In this document: positions 57,185 to 64,000 of the stretch, one piece after another | Layout of the letters: each line of letters starts with the position of its first letter | Position numbering within the stretch: position 1 is the stretch's first letter | Origin: Thalassospira sp. MCCC 1A03138 | Lineage (GTDB): Bacteria; Pseudomonadota; Alphaproteobacteria; Rhodospirillales; Thalassospiraceae | NCBI RefSeq assembly: GCF_002115785.1 | Contig: NZ_JFJY01000009.1 | Coordinates: 62,001-126,000 of the forward strand | Direction: 5' to 3' | Length of the DNA stretch: 64,000 nucleotides | Program-made: the position numbers and the translations under genes | Notes under the pieces: model-generated | Told to the model about the DNA's origin: nothing | The model's input: the letters and a program-made list of their open reading frames with translations, nothing else | Database searches by the model: none

Positions 57185-58549
57185 TTAATGCCCGATCGGC
57201 AGGACAAGACGGACGCGAAGCCCGCCGCCCGGCGCATCTTCAAGGAAGACATCACCGCCATGGCCACGCGCTGAATCGCGCGCAATTGTCATGCCAAGGC
57301 CGACACCGCCTGTCGCCTGATTGCGCGATTCCTCCAGACGATAGAACGGCTTGAACACGTCCTCACGCTTGTCGACCGGAATGCCCGGACCATCGTCGTC
57401 AAACACGATTTCATAATCCTGCCCGCGACGTCCGGCACGCACCGACAGATTGTTGGCATAACGACCGGCATTGGACATGATATTGGCAAGGCAGCGTCGC
57501 ACGGATTGCGGACGCAGATCCATTTCCAGACTATCGGCAATATGCAGATCAATCTGCTGGCCATCCCGAAGGGATTCGCCAACCTGATCGGTAATCAGCT
57601 TGCCGATATCGGTCGGTACGGCCTTTTCGCCCTCTTCACCGCGTGCAAAGGCAAGATAGGCATCGACCATGCGTTCCATATCGACGACGTCCTGTTTTAG
57701 CGCATCGACACCGGGCAGCGACCCCTGCATCGCCAGTTCCAGCTTCATGCGCGTCAGCGGCGTGCGCAAGTCATGCGACACCCCTGCCAGCAAGGCGGTC
57801 CGTTGCGATAAATGGCGTGCGATGCGGTCGCGCATCGAAATGAAGGAAGATGCTGCCAATCGCACCTCGGCCGCCCCTTCGGGCTTAAAGGTATCGACTT
57901 CAACCCCGCGGCCAAACTGGTCGGCAGCCTTGGCAAGACGGCGGATCGGACGGACCTGGTTGCGCATGAACATCACGGCAACGCCGTAGAGGATCAGTGC
58001 CGAACCGGCGATCCACATAAAGAAGATATAAGTGGTCGAGGAATAAAGACGCTTGCGCGGTGCAACCACCGACAGGACCCCGTCCTTCAACTGCACCCGG
58101 ATTTCCAGTTTGCGGTCATCAACATCAAGATCGAAGAAGAACGGACGCTGCAAACGTTCATTCAGGGCATTGAACAATTCCTGGGAGACAAGCCCGAAGG
58201 GCGGCTGCGTGATTTGCCGTTCAAGGATTTCATCTGGTTCGAACAGGATATCAAGCTGCAAGCGCGTGCGTGCCGAATGTTGTAGCCATTCGAAATGATC
58301 CGCATCCGGGTATTCGCCAAGATAATCAATGACGAAAGCAATATCACCGGCAAGGCCCCGGCTCAGCTGGCGCGCAACCGTGTCCCAATGCCGCTCGAAG
58401 AAAATCAGCACGGTGACGATCTGCAACAGCAGCATCGGCGTCATCAGGATCAACAGCGACCGCCCCAGAAGACCTGACGGCATCAGCGATTTGATCCATC
58501 CTGTTTTTCCGCTGCCCAATACCCTTATCCTTATCCGTGTTCGTCGCAC
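57185..58549 (-). CDS. Two-component sensor histidine kinase (EnvZ-like)
   Basis: A 454-residue inner-membrane kinase. Two membrane helices (about 30-50 and 172-196) bracket a periplasmic sensor region, followed by HAMP (about 195-248), the HisKA dimerisation helix with His259 in GVSHDLRTPLTR, and the ATPase domain with N-box CLANIMSNAGRYA, G1 DDDGPGIP and G2 GGVGLGMTI. It begins 21 bases after the stop of the response regulator gene. The GTG at 58549 gives the longest frame; ATG 58483 is an alternative start. The signal is unknown. Confidence 0.93.
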   Translation of the reverse strand: MRRTRIRIRVLGSGKTGWIKSLMPSGLLGRSLLILMTPMLLLQIVTVLIFFERHWDTVARQLSRGLAGDIAFVIDYLGEYPDADHFEWLQHSARTRLQLDILFEPDEILERQITQPPFGLVSQELFNALNERLQRPFFFDLDVDDRKLEIRVQLKDGVLSVVAPRKRLYSSTTYIFFMWIAGSALILYGVAVMFMRNQVRPIRRLAKAADQFGRGVEVDTFKPEGAAEVRLAASSFISMRDRIARHLSQRTALLAGVSHDLRTPLTRMKLELAMQGSLPGVDALKQDVVDMERMVDAYLAFARGEEGEKAVPTDIGKLITDQVGESLRDGQQIDLHIADSLEMDLRPQSVRRCLANIMSNAGRYANNLSVRAGRRGQDYEIVFDDDGPGIPVDKREDVFKPFYRLEESRNQATGGVGLGMTIARDSARGHGGDVFLEDAPGGGLRVRLVLPIGH

Positions 58550-58570
58550 CGACGGCTCGACGCTCTGTCT

Positions 58571-59299
58571 TTAATCCACATACAGCACATAGCCCCGTCC
58601 GCGTACAGTCTGCAAGTATCTTGGTTGCTTCGGATCTTCCTCAAACTTGCGTCGAAGGCGCGTCACCTGCACATCAATACTGCGCGATGCCCCCGGATCA
58701 ACGGCGTTGCCCCCCATCATCTCGTGAAGGTCTTCGCGGGTTGTCGCTTCGCCGCGCCGCCGAACAAGGGCCGCCAAAAGTGCCTGTTCCGAACTTGTCA
58801 GATAGATATGTTCCGATCCGCGCTGCAAGGTCATCCGGCTGACATCAAAGGTGAAGCCACCAAACTGCGCCGTGGTCGATGCCTCACCACGTATCTCGTC
58901 GGTGACCGGTACCGGCGCTTCGGCATAACGCCGTAAAATGGCTTCGATCCGTAACACAAGCTCACGCGGCTCAAACGGCTTGGCAAGGTAATCATCGGCC
59001 CCCGCCTCAAGCCCGGAGATGCGGTCTTCGGTTTCCGAAAGTGCCGTCAGCAGAAGGATAGGCACCTTGGATCCTTCGTCCCGTAGACTGCGCGCAAGAT
59101 CAACCCCTTTTTCACCGGGCATCAGGACATCCAGCACCAGAAGGTCAAACTGCAATCCGGCAAGGCTCGACCTTGCTTCGGCGGCATTTCGCGCCGCCGA
59201 GACGACAAAACCGTTTTCGCCAAGATAGCGGGTCAGCAGATCACGCAGACGATCATCATCATCGACCACAAGAATATGCGGCTGATCCTGATTTGTCAT
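58571..59299 (-). CDS. OmpR family response regulator
   Basis: A 242-residue regulator with a receiver domain (about 8-122; phospho-acceptor Asp57 in LLVLDVLMPG, acidic pair DDDD at 13-16, Lys107 in YLAKPFEP) and a C-terminal winged-helix DNA-binding domain (about 140-240; SRSIDVQVTRLRRKFEEDPK, TVRGRGYVLY). It is the first gene of the two-gene operon with the kinase. Confidence 0.96.
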   Translation of the reverse strand: MTNQDQPHILVVDDDDRLRDLLTRYLGENGFVVSAARNAAEARSSLAGLQFDLLVLDVLMPGEKGVDLARSLRDEGSKVPILLLTALSETEDRISGLEAGADDYLAKPFEPRELVLRIEAILRRYAEAPVPVTDEIRGEASTTAQFGGFTFDVSRMTLQRGSEHIYLTSSEQALLAALVRRRGEATTREDLHEMMGGNAVDPGASRSIDVQVTRLRRKFEEDPKQPRYLQTVRGRGYVLYVD

Positions 59300-59455
59300 A
59301 CGCGGCTCTCCTGAAAGCTGAACATTTGAAACGCTTTATCCTATGCGAGTTAGGCAAAAAAAAGTTTCAAAATTGTATCTGTCCAAAAGACAGCAGATCA
59401 GGCCATCATCCTGATCCGCTTGATGTCGCACGACTGAAATCAAGACCGTTTTACA

Positions 59456-59971
59456 CTAGCTGGCCCGGCGGCGCATACCGGGCGGGCTGTCGTCGGTGAA
59501 ACGGGCACGGTCGGGTTCTTCAAGCATGCCCAGCATCACCTTGCGGAACCCTTCAACCGCCTCGGCCCCGGCTTCACGATAGGCGGCCGCAATCAGGCCG
59601 CGCTGGTTTTCGGTCAGTTCACGTTCCAGCGCATCACCCTTTTCCGTCAGGGTCAAAAGCCGCTGGCGGCGATCCTGAACACCGGTTTTCTGATCAATAA
59701 ATCCTTCGCGCACGAGCTGGCCCAAAACACGCGACAGGGACTGCTTGGTGATTTTTAGAATCGACAGAAGCTCGCTTACCGTAATGCCGGGGTTCCGACT
59801 TACGAAATAGATGACCCGGTGATGGGCGCGACCGAAATTATATTGCTCAAGAATCTGATCTGCCACTGCCGTGAAATCGCGATAGGCATAGAACAGCAGT
59901 TCAATACCTTGCCTAAGCTCTTCTTCCCGCAGAAAAAGCGGGTTTACCTTGCGTGTTGAGATATCAGCCAT
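59456..59971 (-). CDS. MarR family transcriptional regulator
   Basis: A 171-residue winged-helix regulator. The DNA-binding core (about 50-115) shows GRAHHRVIYFVSRNPGITVS, LLSILKITKQSLSRVLGQLV and GVQDRRQRLLTLTEKG, the last being the wing. Divergent from ilvE, with a palindrome in between. Its ligand and targets are unknown; control of ilvE or itself is suggested by position. Confidence 0.93.
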   Translation of the reverse strand: MADISTRKVNPLFLREEELRQGIELLFYAYRDFTAVADQILEQYNFGRAHHRVIYFVSRNPGITVSELLSILKITKQSLSRVLGQLVREGFIDQKTGVQDRRQRLLTLTEKGDALERELTENQRGLIAAAYREAGAEAVEGFRKVMLGMLEEPDRARFTDDSPPGMRRRAS

Positions 59972-59982
59972 GCTTTTCCGTT

Positions 59983-60003
59983 ATGTCAGTTATATTGACA
60001 TAT
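59983..60003. promoter_or_regulatory. Palindrome between marR and ilvE
   Basis: TATGTCA-N7-TGACATA is a perfect 7+7 inverted repeat starting 12 bases before the marR ATG. Size and position fit a MarR-type operator able to act on both divergent genes. Confidence 0.55.
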
Positions 60004-60084
60004 TAATCGATGAATGTTACTCCGGCCAGACAATTAAGGACATAAAGTTACGTCCAAGTGCCCTTTTGAATTGGAATCTGGCAA

Positions 60085-60981
60085 ATGATCACTCCGACCT
60101 TCGACAACCGTGATGGTTTTATCTGGTATAATGGCGAACTTAAACCCTGGCGTGAAAGCACCCTCCATGTGCTGAGCCATGCGGTCCATTATGGCAGTGC
60201 CGTCTTCGAAGGGGAACGGGCTTATAACGGTAAAGTGTTCAAACTTGCCGAACATGGTCAGCGTCTGATCAAATCGGGCGAAATTCTCGATATGAAAGTG
60301 CCTTATAGCGCGGCTGAACTTGATGATGCGGTCATTGAAACGCTGGCAGCCAACAATATCACCGATGGCTATATCCGCCGCATTGCATGGCGCGGCAGTG
60401 AAATGATGGGTGTTTCGGCCCAGACCACGCGCATCAATGTCGCGATTGCCACATGGGAATGGCCAAGCTATTTCAAGCCGGAAGAACGCCTGAAAGGCAT
60501 TCGTCTGGCGCTTTCGAAATGGGCGCGTCCGGCCCCGAATACCGCGCCGACTTCGGCAAAGGCAGCCGGTCTCTACATGATCTGCACCCTGTCGAAACAC
60601 GAAGCGGAACGTAACGGTTTTGCCGATGCGCTGATGCTTGATTACCGTGGCCAGATTGCCGAGGCGACCGGGGCGAACGTGTTCTTTGTCAAGGATGGCA
60701 AAATCCATACGCCAACCCCGGATTGCTTCCTGGACGGCATTACCCGCCGTACCGTGATCGGGCTTGCGAAAGCACGCGGTTTCGAGGTGATCGAGCGCGC
60801 GATAATGCCGGAAGAAATGGCAGAATTCGAGGAATGCTTCCTGACCGGAACGGCTGCAGAGGTCACCCCGGTGGCCTCCATCGCCGATTACACCTTTACC
60901 CCGGCGCATGTTTGCAAGACGCTGATGGAAGACTATATGGCTCTGGTACGCGGTGAAAAAAACGCGGTTGCCGCTGAGTAG
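60085..60981 (+). CDS. ilvE: Branched-chain amino acid aminotransferase
   Basis: A 298-residue class IV PLP aminotransferase for the last step of leucine, isoleucine and valine synthesis. HAVHYGSAVFEGERAY (about 32-47) holds the substrate-pocket residues, the PLP lysine is in SAKAAGLY (about 153-160), and EATGANVFFVKDG and FLTGTAAEVTPV are conserved. The usual length and clear motifs separate it from D-amino acid transaminase. A terminator follows. Confidence 0.95.
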   Translation: MITPTFDNRDGFIWYNGELKPWRESTLHVLSHAVHYGSAVFEGERAYNGKVFKLAEHGQRLIKSGEILDMKVPYSAAELDDAVIETLAANNITDGYIRRIAWRGSEMMGVSAQTTRINVAIATWEWPSYFKPEERLKGIRLALSKWARPAPNTAPTSAKAAGLYMICTLSKHEAERNGFADALMLDYRGQIAEATGANVFFVKDGKIHTPTPDCFLDGITRRTVIGLAKARGFEVIERAIMPEEMAEFEECFLTGTAAEVTPVASIADYTFTPAHVCKTLMEDYMALVRGEKNAVAAE

Positions 60982-61022
60982 TAAAATTCAATAATCGACC
61001 AGATTATTCACTTTTGATGAAA

Positions 61023-61056
61023 AATAGCCCGGCACCCGTTTGCCGGGCTATTTTTT
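61023..61056 (+). terminator. Terminator after ilvE
   Basis: AATAGCCCGGCA (61023-61034) pairs with TGCCGGGCTATT (61041-61052), followed by T to 61056. Confidence 0.93.
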
Positions 61057-61077
61057 GATTTCAGGACAAAACGCACC

Positions 61078-61761
61078 ATGACGGCACGATTTTCACAAAA
61101 GTCTGATGATATACAAAACACCGATCACAGCCTGCTCTATCAGACCCATTCCCCGTTTGCGCGCAAGGCATTGGTCTTTGCGCTCGAATGCGGATTGGGC
61201 GACCGGATCGAGGTGATCCATCAGGAAACCAGCCCGACCAATCGCAATGACCGTGTTTTTGCAGCCAACCCGCTCGGCAAGGTGCCGGTTCTGATCCTGC
61301 CTGACGGCATGGCTTTGTTTGATTCGGATGTAATCTGCGAGTATCTCGACAGCCTGCATACAGGCCGGAAACTGATCCCCGCTACGGGAGCGGAACGCTG
61401 GCAGGTGCTGCGTTTGCAGGCCCTGGCGCAGGGTATGTGCGATGCGGGGGTTCTGTATCGCTGGGAAACCAATCGTCGCCCGGAACACCTGCGGTATCCG
61501 CCGCTGGCCGAGGGACAGAAAACCAAGCTGATTGAGACATTTGATCATCTGGAAAACGAACTTGATCCCAAAGCGCCGCTCGATGGAGGTCAAATCGCGC
61601 TTGCGACCGGGCTTGACTGGATCGAGTTTCGCGAACTGGCCGATTTCAGAACCGGTCGCCCGAGGCTGAGCCAATGGTATGAGGGTTTCTGCGCCCGTCC
61701 ATCGATGGTGCAAACCGGCTTTAGCGGTCAAACCCATGACCATGGTCACCCGCCTTCTTAA
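61078..61761 (+). CDS. Glutathione S-transferase family protein
   Basis: A 227-residue GST. The N-terminal thioredoxin-like domain (about 18-95) begins LLYQTHSPFARKALVFALE and contains NPLGKVPVLILPDG and FDSDVICEYLD, the glutathione-contact motifs. The C-terminal helical domain (about 105-215) ends in LSQWYEGFCARPS. A serine in the SPFARK turn is the probable catalytic residue. The substrate is unknown. Confidence 0.9.
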   Translation: MTARFSQKSDDIQNTDHSLLYQTHSPFARKALVFALECGLGDRIEVIHQETSPTNRNDRVFAANPLGKVPVLILPDGMALFDSDVICEYLDSLHTGRKLIPATGAERWQVLRLQALAQGMCDAGVLYRWETNRRPEHLRYPPLAEGQKTKLIETFDHLENELDPKAPLDGGQIALATGLDWIEFRELADFRTGRPRLSQWYEGFCARPSMVQTGFSGQTHDHGHPPS

Positions 61762-61802
61762 GCCGGATCATCCCCAAGGCAGTTCTGGTATATCGCAGAC
61801 AC

Positions 61803-63317
61803 CTATTCCCCACGTGGAAAGCGCTGGCTTTCTTCGAGTTGGTTCAGGTCCATGTGATTGCGCATATAGCGTTCGGATGCCTTTTGGAGCGGCTGGTAAT
61901 CCCACGGGAAATAGGCACCGTTGCGCAGCGATTCATAAACGATCCAGCGCCGGGCCTGACTTTCGCGGACCGCACTGTCAAATGCCGCCATATCCCAGCG
62001 CGCATCGCGCTGCTTGCGGAACGCATCAATCTGCCGGGCATATGCCGGATCGGGGGCCAGATTGCGCAACTCGTCCGGATCGGTTTCAAGATCGAAAAGC
62101 TGTTCGGGATCGAGTTCGCAATGAACGTATTTCCAGCGCCCGTCGCGAATGCAGACCAGCGGGGCGTTTGATCCCTCGGCGGCGTATTCCATCAGGACGG
62201 GTTCGCTGCGCCGGGTCCCGGAAAAACCGGGCACGAGGCTGATTCCATCGGTCCAGGGCATGACATCGTCAAGCGAGATACCGGCCAGTTCGGCAAGGGT
62301 CGGCGTGACATCAAGGGTCGATACCGGATCGGTGTAGCTGCCCGGTGTGATATTCGGCCCCGCCATCATCAACGGCACACGTGCCGAGCCTTCGAAGAAG
62401 CTCATTTTAAACCACAGGCCGCGATCACCCAGCATATCGCCATGATCGGACAGGAACAGAATGATGGTGTTATCCACCTGCCGGGTGCGTTCGAGCACAT
62501 CGATGATGTCGCCAATCTTGTCATCGATATAGGAAATATTGGCGAAATAGGCGCGACGCGACCGGCGGATATTGTCATCGGTAATGTCAAAGGCGGTATG
62601 GTCGCACGCCGCCATCAGGCGTTTTGAATGGGCATCCTGTTCATCAAACGGGATCGCCGAAACGGAGGGTTCCAGCCCCGGGCAGTCTTCGTAAAGGTCC
62701 CAGAATTTCCTGCGCGCGACGTAAGGATCATGGGGATGGGTGAAGCTGACGGTCAGGCACCATGGGCGGTCATCCTTGCCCCGGGCCAGGTCATACAGCT
62801 TGTGGGTGGCGTGATAGGCGACCTCGTCATCATATTCCATCTGGTTGGAAATCTCGCCCACGCCGGCCCCGGTAACGGAACCCAGATTATGATACCACCA
62901 GTCGATGCGTTCGCCCGGCTTGCGATAATCGGGCGTCCAACCGAAATCGGCGGGATAAATATCGGTGGTCAGACGTTCTTCGAAGCCATGCAACTGATCG
63001 GGGCCGACAAAATGCATCTTGCCCGACAGGCAGGTGTGATATCCCGCGCGGCGCAAATGATGGGCGTAGGTCGGAATGTCGGAACAGAATTCGGCCGCGT
63101 TGTCATAGACCCGGGTGCGGCTGGGCAATTGACCGGCCATGAAGGATGCCCGCCCCGGCGCACAAAGCGGGGATGCAGTATAGCAATTGCGAAACCGCGC
63201 AGATCGGGCCGCAAGGGAGGAAAGATGCGGGGTATGAAGGAATTCAGCCGGGCCATCGGGGAAAAGCGTTCCGTTTAGCTGGTCGGCCATCACGATAAGG
63301 ATATTCGGGCGTTTCAT
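61803..63317 (-). CDS. betC: Choline-sulfatase
   Basis: A 504-residue sulfatase that hydrolyses choline-O-sulfate to choline and sulfate, feeding osmoprotectant (glycine betaine) or sulfur metabolism. The formylglycine precursor is Cys52 in LCAPGRASF, metal ligands are in IVMADQLNG and FLSDHGDMLGDRGLW, and SGKMHFVGP is conserved. The choline-sulfatase-specific C-terminal tail (SLRNGAYFPWDYQPL) is present, separating it from general arylsulfatases. It is divergent from a LysR-type gene, as in other bet loci. Confidence 0.93.
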   Translation of the reverse strand: MKRPNILIVMADQLNGTLFPDGPAEFLHTPHLSSLAARSARFRNCYTASPLCAPGRASFMAGQLPSRTRVYDNAAEFCSDIPTYAHHLRRAGYHTCLSGKMHFVGPDQLHGFEERLTTDIYPADFGWTPDYRKPGERIDWWYHNLGSVTGAGVGEISNQMEYDDEVAYHATHKLYDLARGKDDRPWCLTVSFTHPHDPYVARRKFWDLYEDCPGLEPSVSAIPFDEQDAHSKRLMAACDHTAFDITDDNIRRSRRAYFANISYIDDKIGDIIDVLERTRQVDNTIILFLSDHGDMLGDRGLWFKMSFFEGSARVPLMMAGPNITPGSYTDPVSTLDVTPTLAELAGISLDDVMPWTDGISLVPGFSGTRRSEPVLMEYAAEGSNAPLVCIRDGRWKYVHCELDPEQLFDLETDPDELRNLAPDPAYARQIDAFRKQRDARWDMAAFDSAVRESQARRWIVYESLRNGAYFPWDYQPLQKASERYMRNHMDLNQLEESQRFPRGE

Positions 63318-63539
63318 TTTATGTACTGCTTTTTAGCGGGTATCACGCGGAAAGAACGGACAGAGCCAGTCGGATAGATCGGGCACCGCAAAACGGCGCG
63401 CGATGGAAAGAAAGTGGTGCGACATATTGGCGAAGCTCCCCTTATTCTTTTTGATGCTGATCTGATATGCTCCATTAAATTCACAAATCGATCCATGGCG
63501 AAAGCCGGTGTTTTTTAATCAATATTATAAAGATTCTTT

Positions 63540-64000
63540 ATGCTTCAGCGACATCTTGACCTTGGATGGCTTCGGACTTTTGACGCGGTTGGCAGACTGG
63601 GCAGCCTGACACGCGCCGCACAGGAACTTGGCCTGACACAGCCCGCCGTGACCTATCAGATCCGGCGGGTGGAGGAGCAGCTTGGCCTATCGCTTTTTCA
63701 CCGATCACAGGGCGGCAGCCGGTTGACCGAAGCGGGCGAGGTTCTGTTTCGGGCCGTGCGGGCAAGTGTGGAACGCATCGATGACGCGGCACAGGAAACG
63801 TTGCGCAAGGAGCGCGATCCGGCGATCCGGATTTTTACCGATTATGGTTTTGCCGCCTTCTGGCTGATGCCGCGCGTGGCGGATTTCCGCCGCCTGCATC
63901 CCAAGGCCGAAGTGCATATCGTGGCGTCGCAAAGTCTTGAGGACGAACTAGAACGTGATACCGATGCGGCGATGGTGTTCGGCGCCATGGGCGATTTTCC
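63540..64000 (+). CDS. LysR family regulator, 5' part (probable choline-sulfate regulator)
   Basis: The window ends inside this gene; 153 codons are visible. They encode MLQRHLDLGWLRTFDAVGRL, a helix-turn-helix with LTRAAQELGLTQPAVTYQI, and the start of an effector domain (IRIFTDYGFAAFWLMPRVAD). The LGWLRTF opening and divergence from betC point to the choline-sulfate-utilisation regulator family. The ATG at 63540 has only a weak upstream ribosome-binding site. The 222-base gap to betC becomes AT-rich next to this gene and should hold both promoters. Confidence 0.88.
   Translation, partial: MLQRHLDLGWLRTFDAVGRLGSLTRAAQELGLTQPAVTYQIRRVEEQLGLSLFHRSQGGSRLTEAGEVLFRAVRASVERIDDAAQETLRKERDPAIRIFTDYGFAAFWLMPRVADFRRLHPKAEVHIVASQSLEDELERDTDAAMVFGAMGDF

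Noticed and set aside
63314..63496. A 60-codon minus-strand frame in the betC/LysR gap
   Set aside because: It overlaps the betC start, shows no similarity or ribosome-binding site, and occupies what should be the shared promoter region.

Overview
The window reads as chromosome of a free-living, heterotrophic alphaproteobacterium, most likely Rhodospirillales and probably Thalassospira-like. That placement is inferred from protein style and from gene order: carAB-greA, ychF-pth-rplY-prs, lgt-midA-pgeF, napEFDABC, and UbiK next to HldD. Genes are densely packed on both strands, most operons end in clear intrinsic terminators, and no tRNA, rRNA, CRISPR array, insertion sequence or prophage was seen.

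Layout. 0-6.5 kb: yqeY, divergent carA-carB (carbamoyl phosphate synthase), greA and a GNAT acetyltransferase. 6.7-9.8 kb: an Lrp regulator divergent from trxB, then a LysR regulator. 9.8-12.6 kb: a membrane class III adenylate/guanylate cyclase flanked by two unusually long non-coding stretches. 13-15.7 kb: an EF-G-like GTPase and a Dps protein. 15.7-22.7 kb: one minus-strand catabolic cluster (LysR, DUF1445 protein, TRAP transporter DctP/DctQ/DctM, DUF2848 protein, amidase). 22.9-26.1 kb: msrP and uvrB, the latter with an SOS box. 26.4-33 kb: aspartate aminotransferase, an alpha/beta hydrolase, ahpD, ahpC divergent from oxyR, a rhomboid protease and a zinc alcohol dehydrogenase. 33.2-38.5 kb: napEFDABC (periplasmic nitrate reductase) plus a DUF2478-like protein. 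38.5-49.6 kb: housekeeping genes (GATase, ychF, pth, rplY, prs, a lipoprotein, a tiny membrane protein, pgeF, midA, lgt, hldD, ubiK, a YbjN-like protein). 50-57.1 kb: proC, a TetR regulator, a phasin, a CsaA-like protein, a soluble PAS chemoreceptor, fpr, a GntR regulator and a nitroreductase. 57.2-64 kb: a two-component pair, marR divergent from ilvE, a GST, choline sulfatase betC and the 5' part of its probable LysR activator.

The most unusual content is in the two long gaps around the cyclase gene. They hold four apparently paralogous small RNA genes of about 180 nt: two in tandem on the plus strand upstream and two in tandem on the minus strand downstream. Each ends in an intrinsic terminator. 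Each carries a penultimate hairpin with a CCC loop in a GUCU/AGAC stem, and exposes C-rich (CCUCCC or CCCC) stretches that could pair with Shine-Dalgarno sequences. I do not recognise this family, and it is the best candidate here for an undescribed system.

Several regulatory circuits can be read from the DNA: an OxyR-type site at oxyR/ahpC, an alphaproteobacterial LexA box upstream of uvrB, an identical 13-bp palindrome upstream of both the GntR gene and the nitroreductase, a promoter plus palindrome at the phasin gene, and a palindrome between marR and ilvE.
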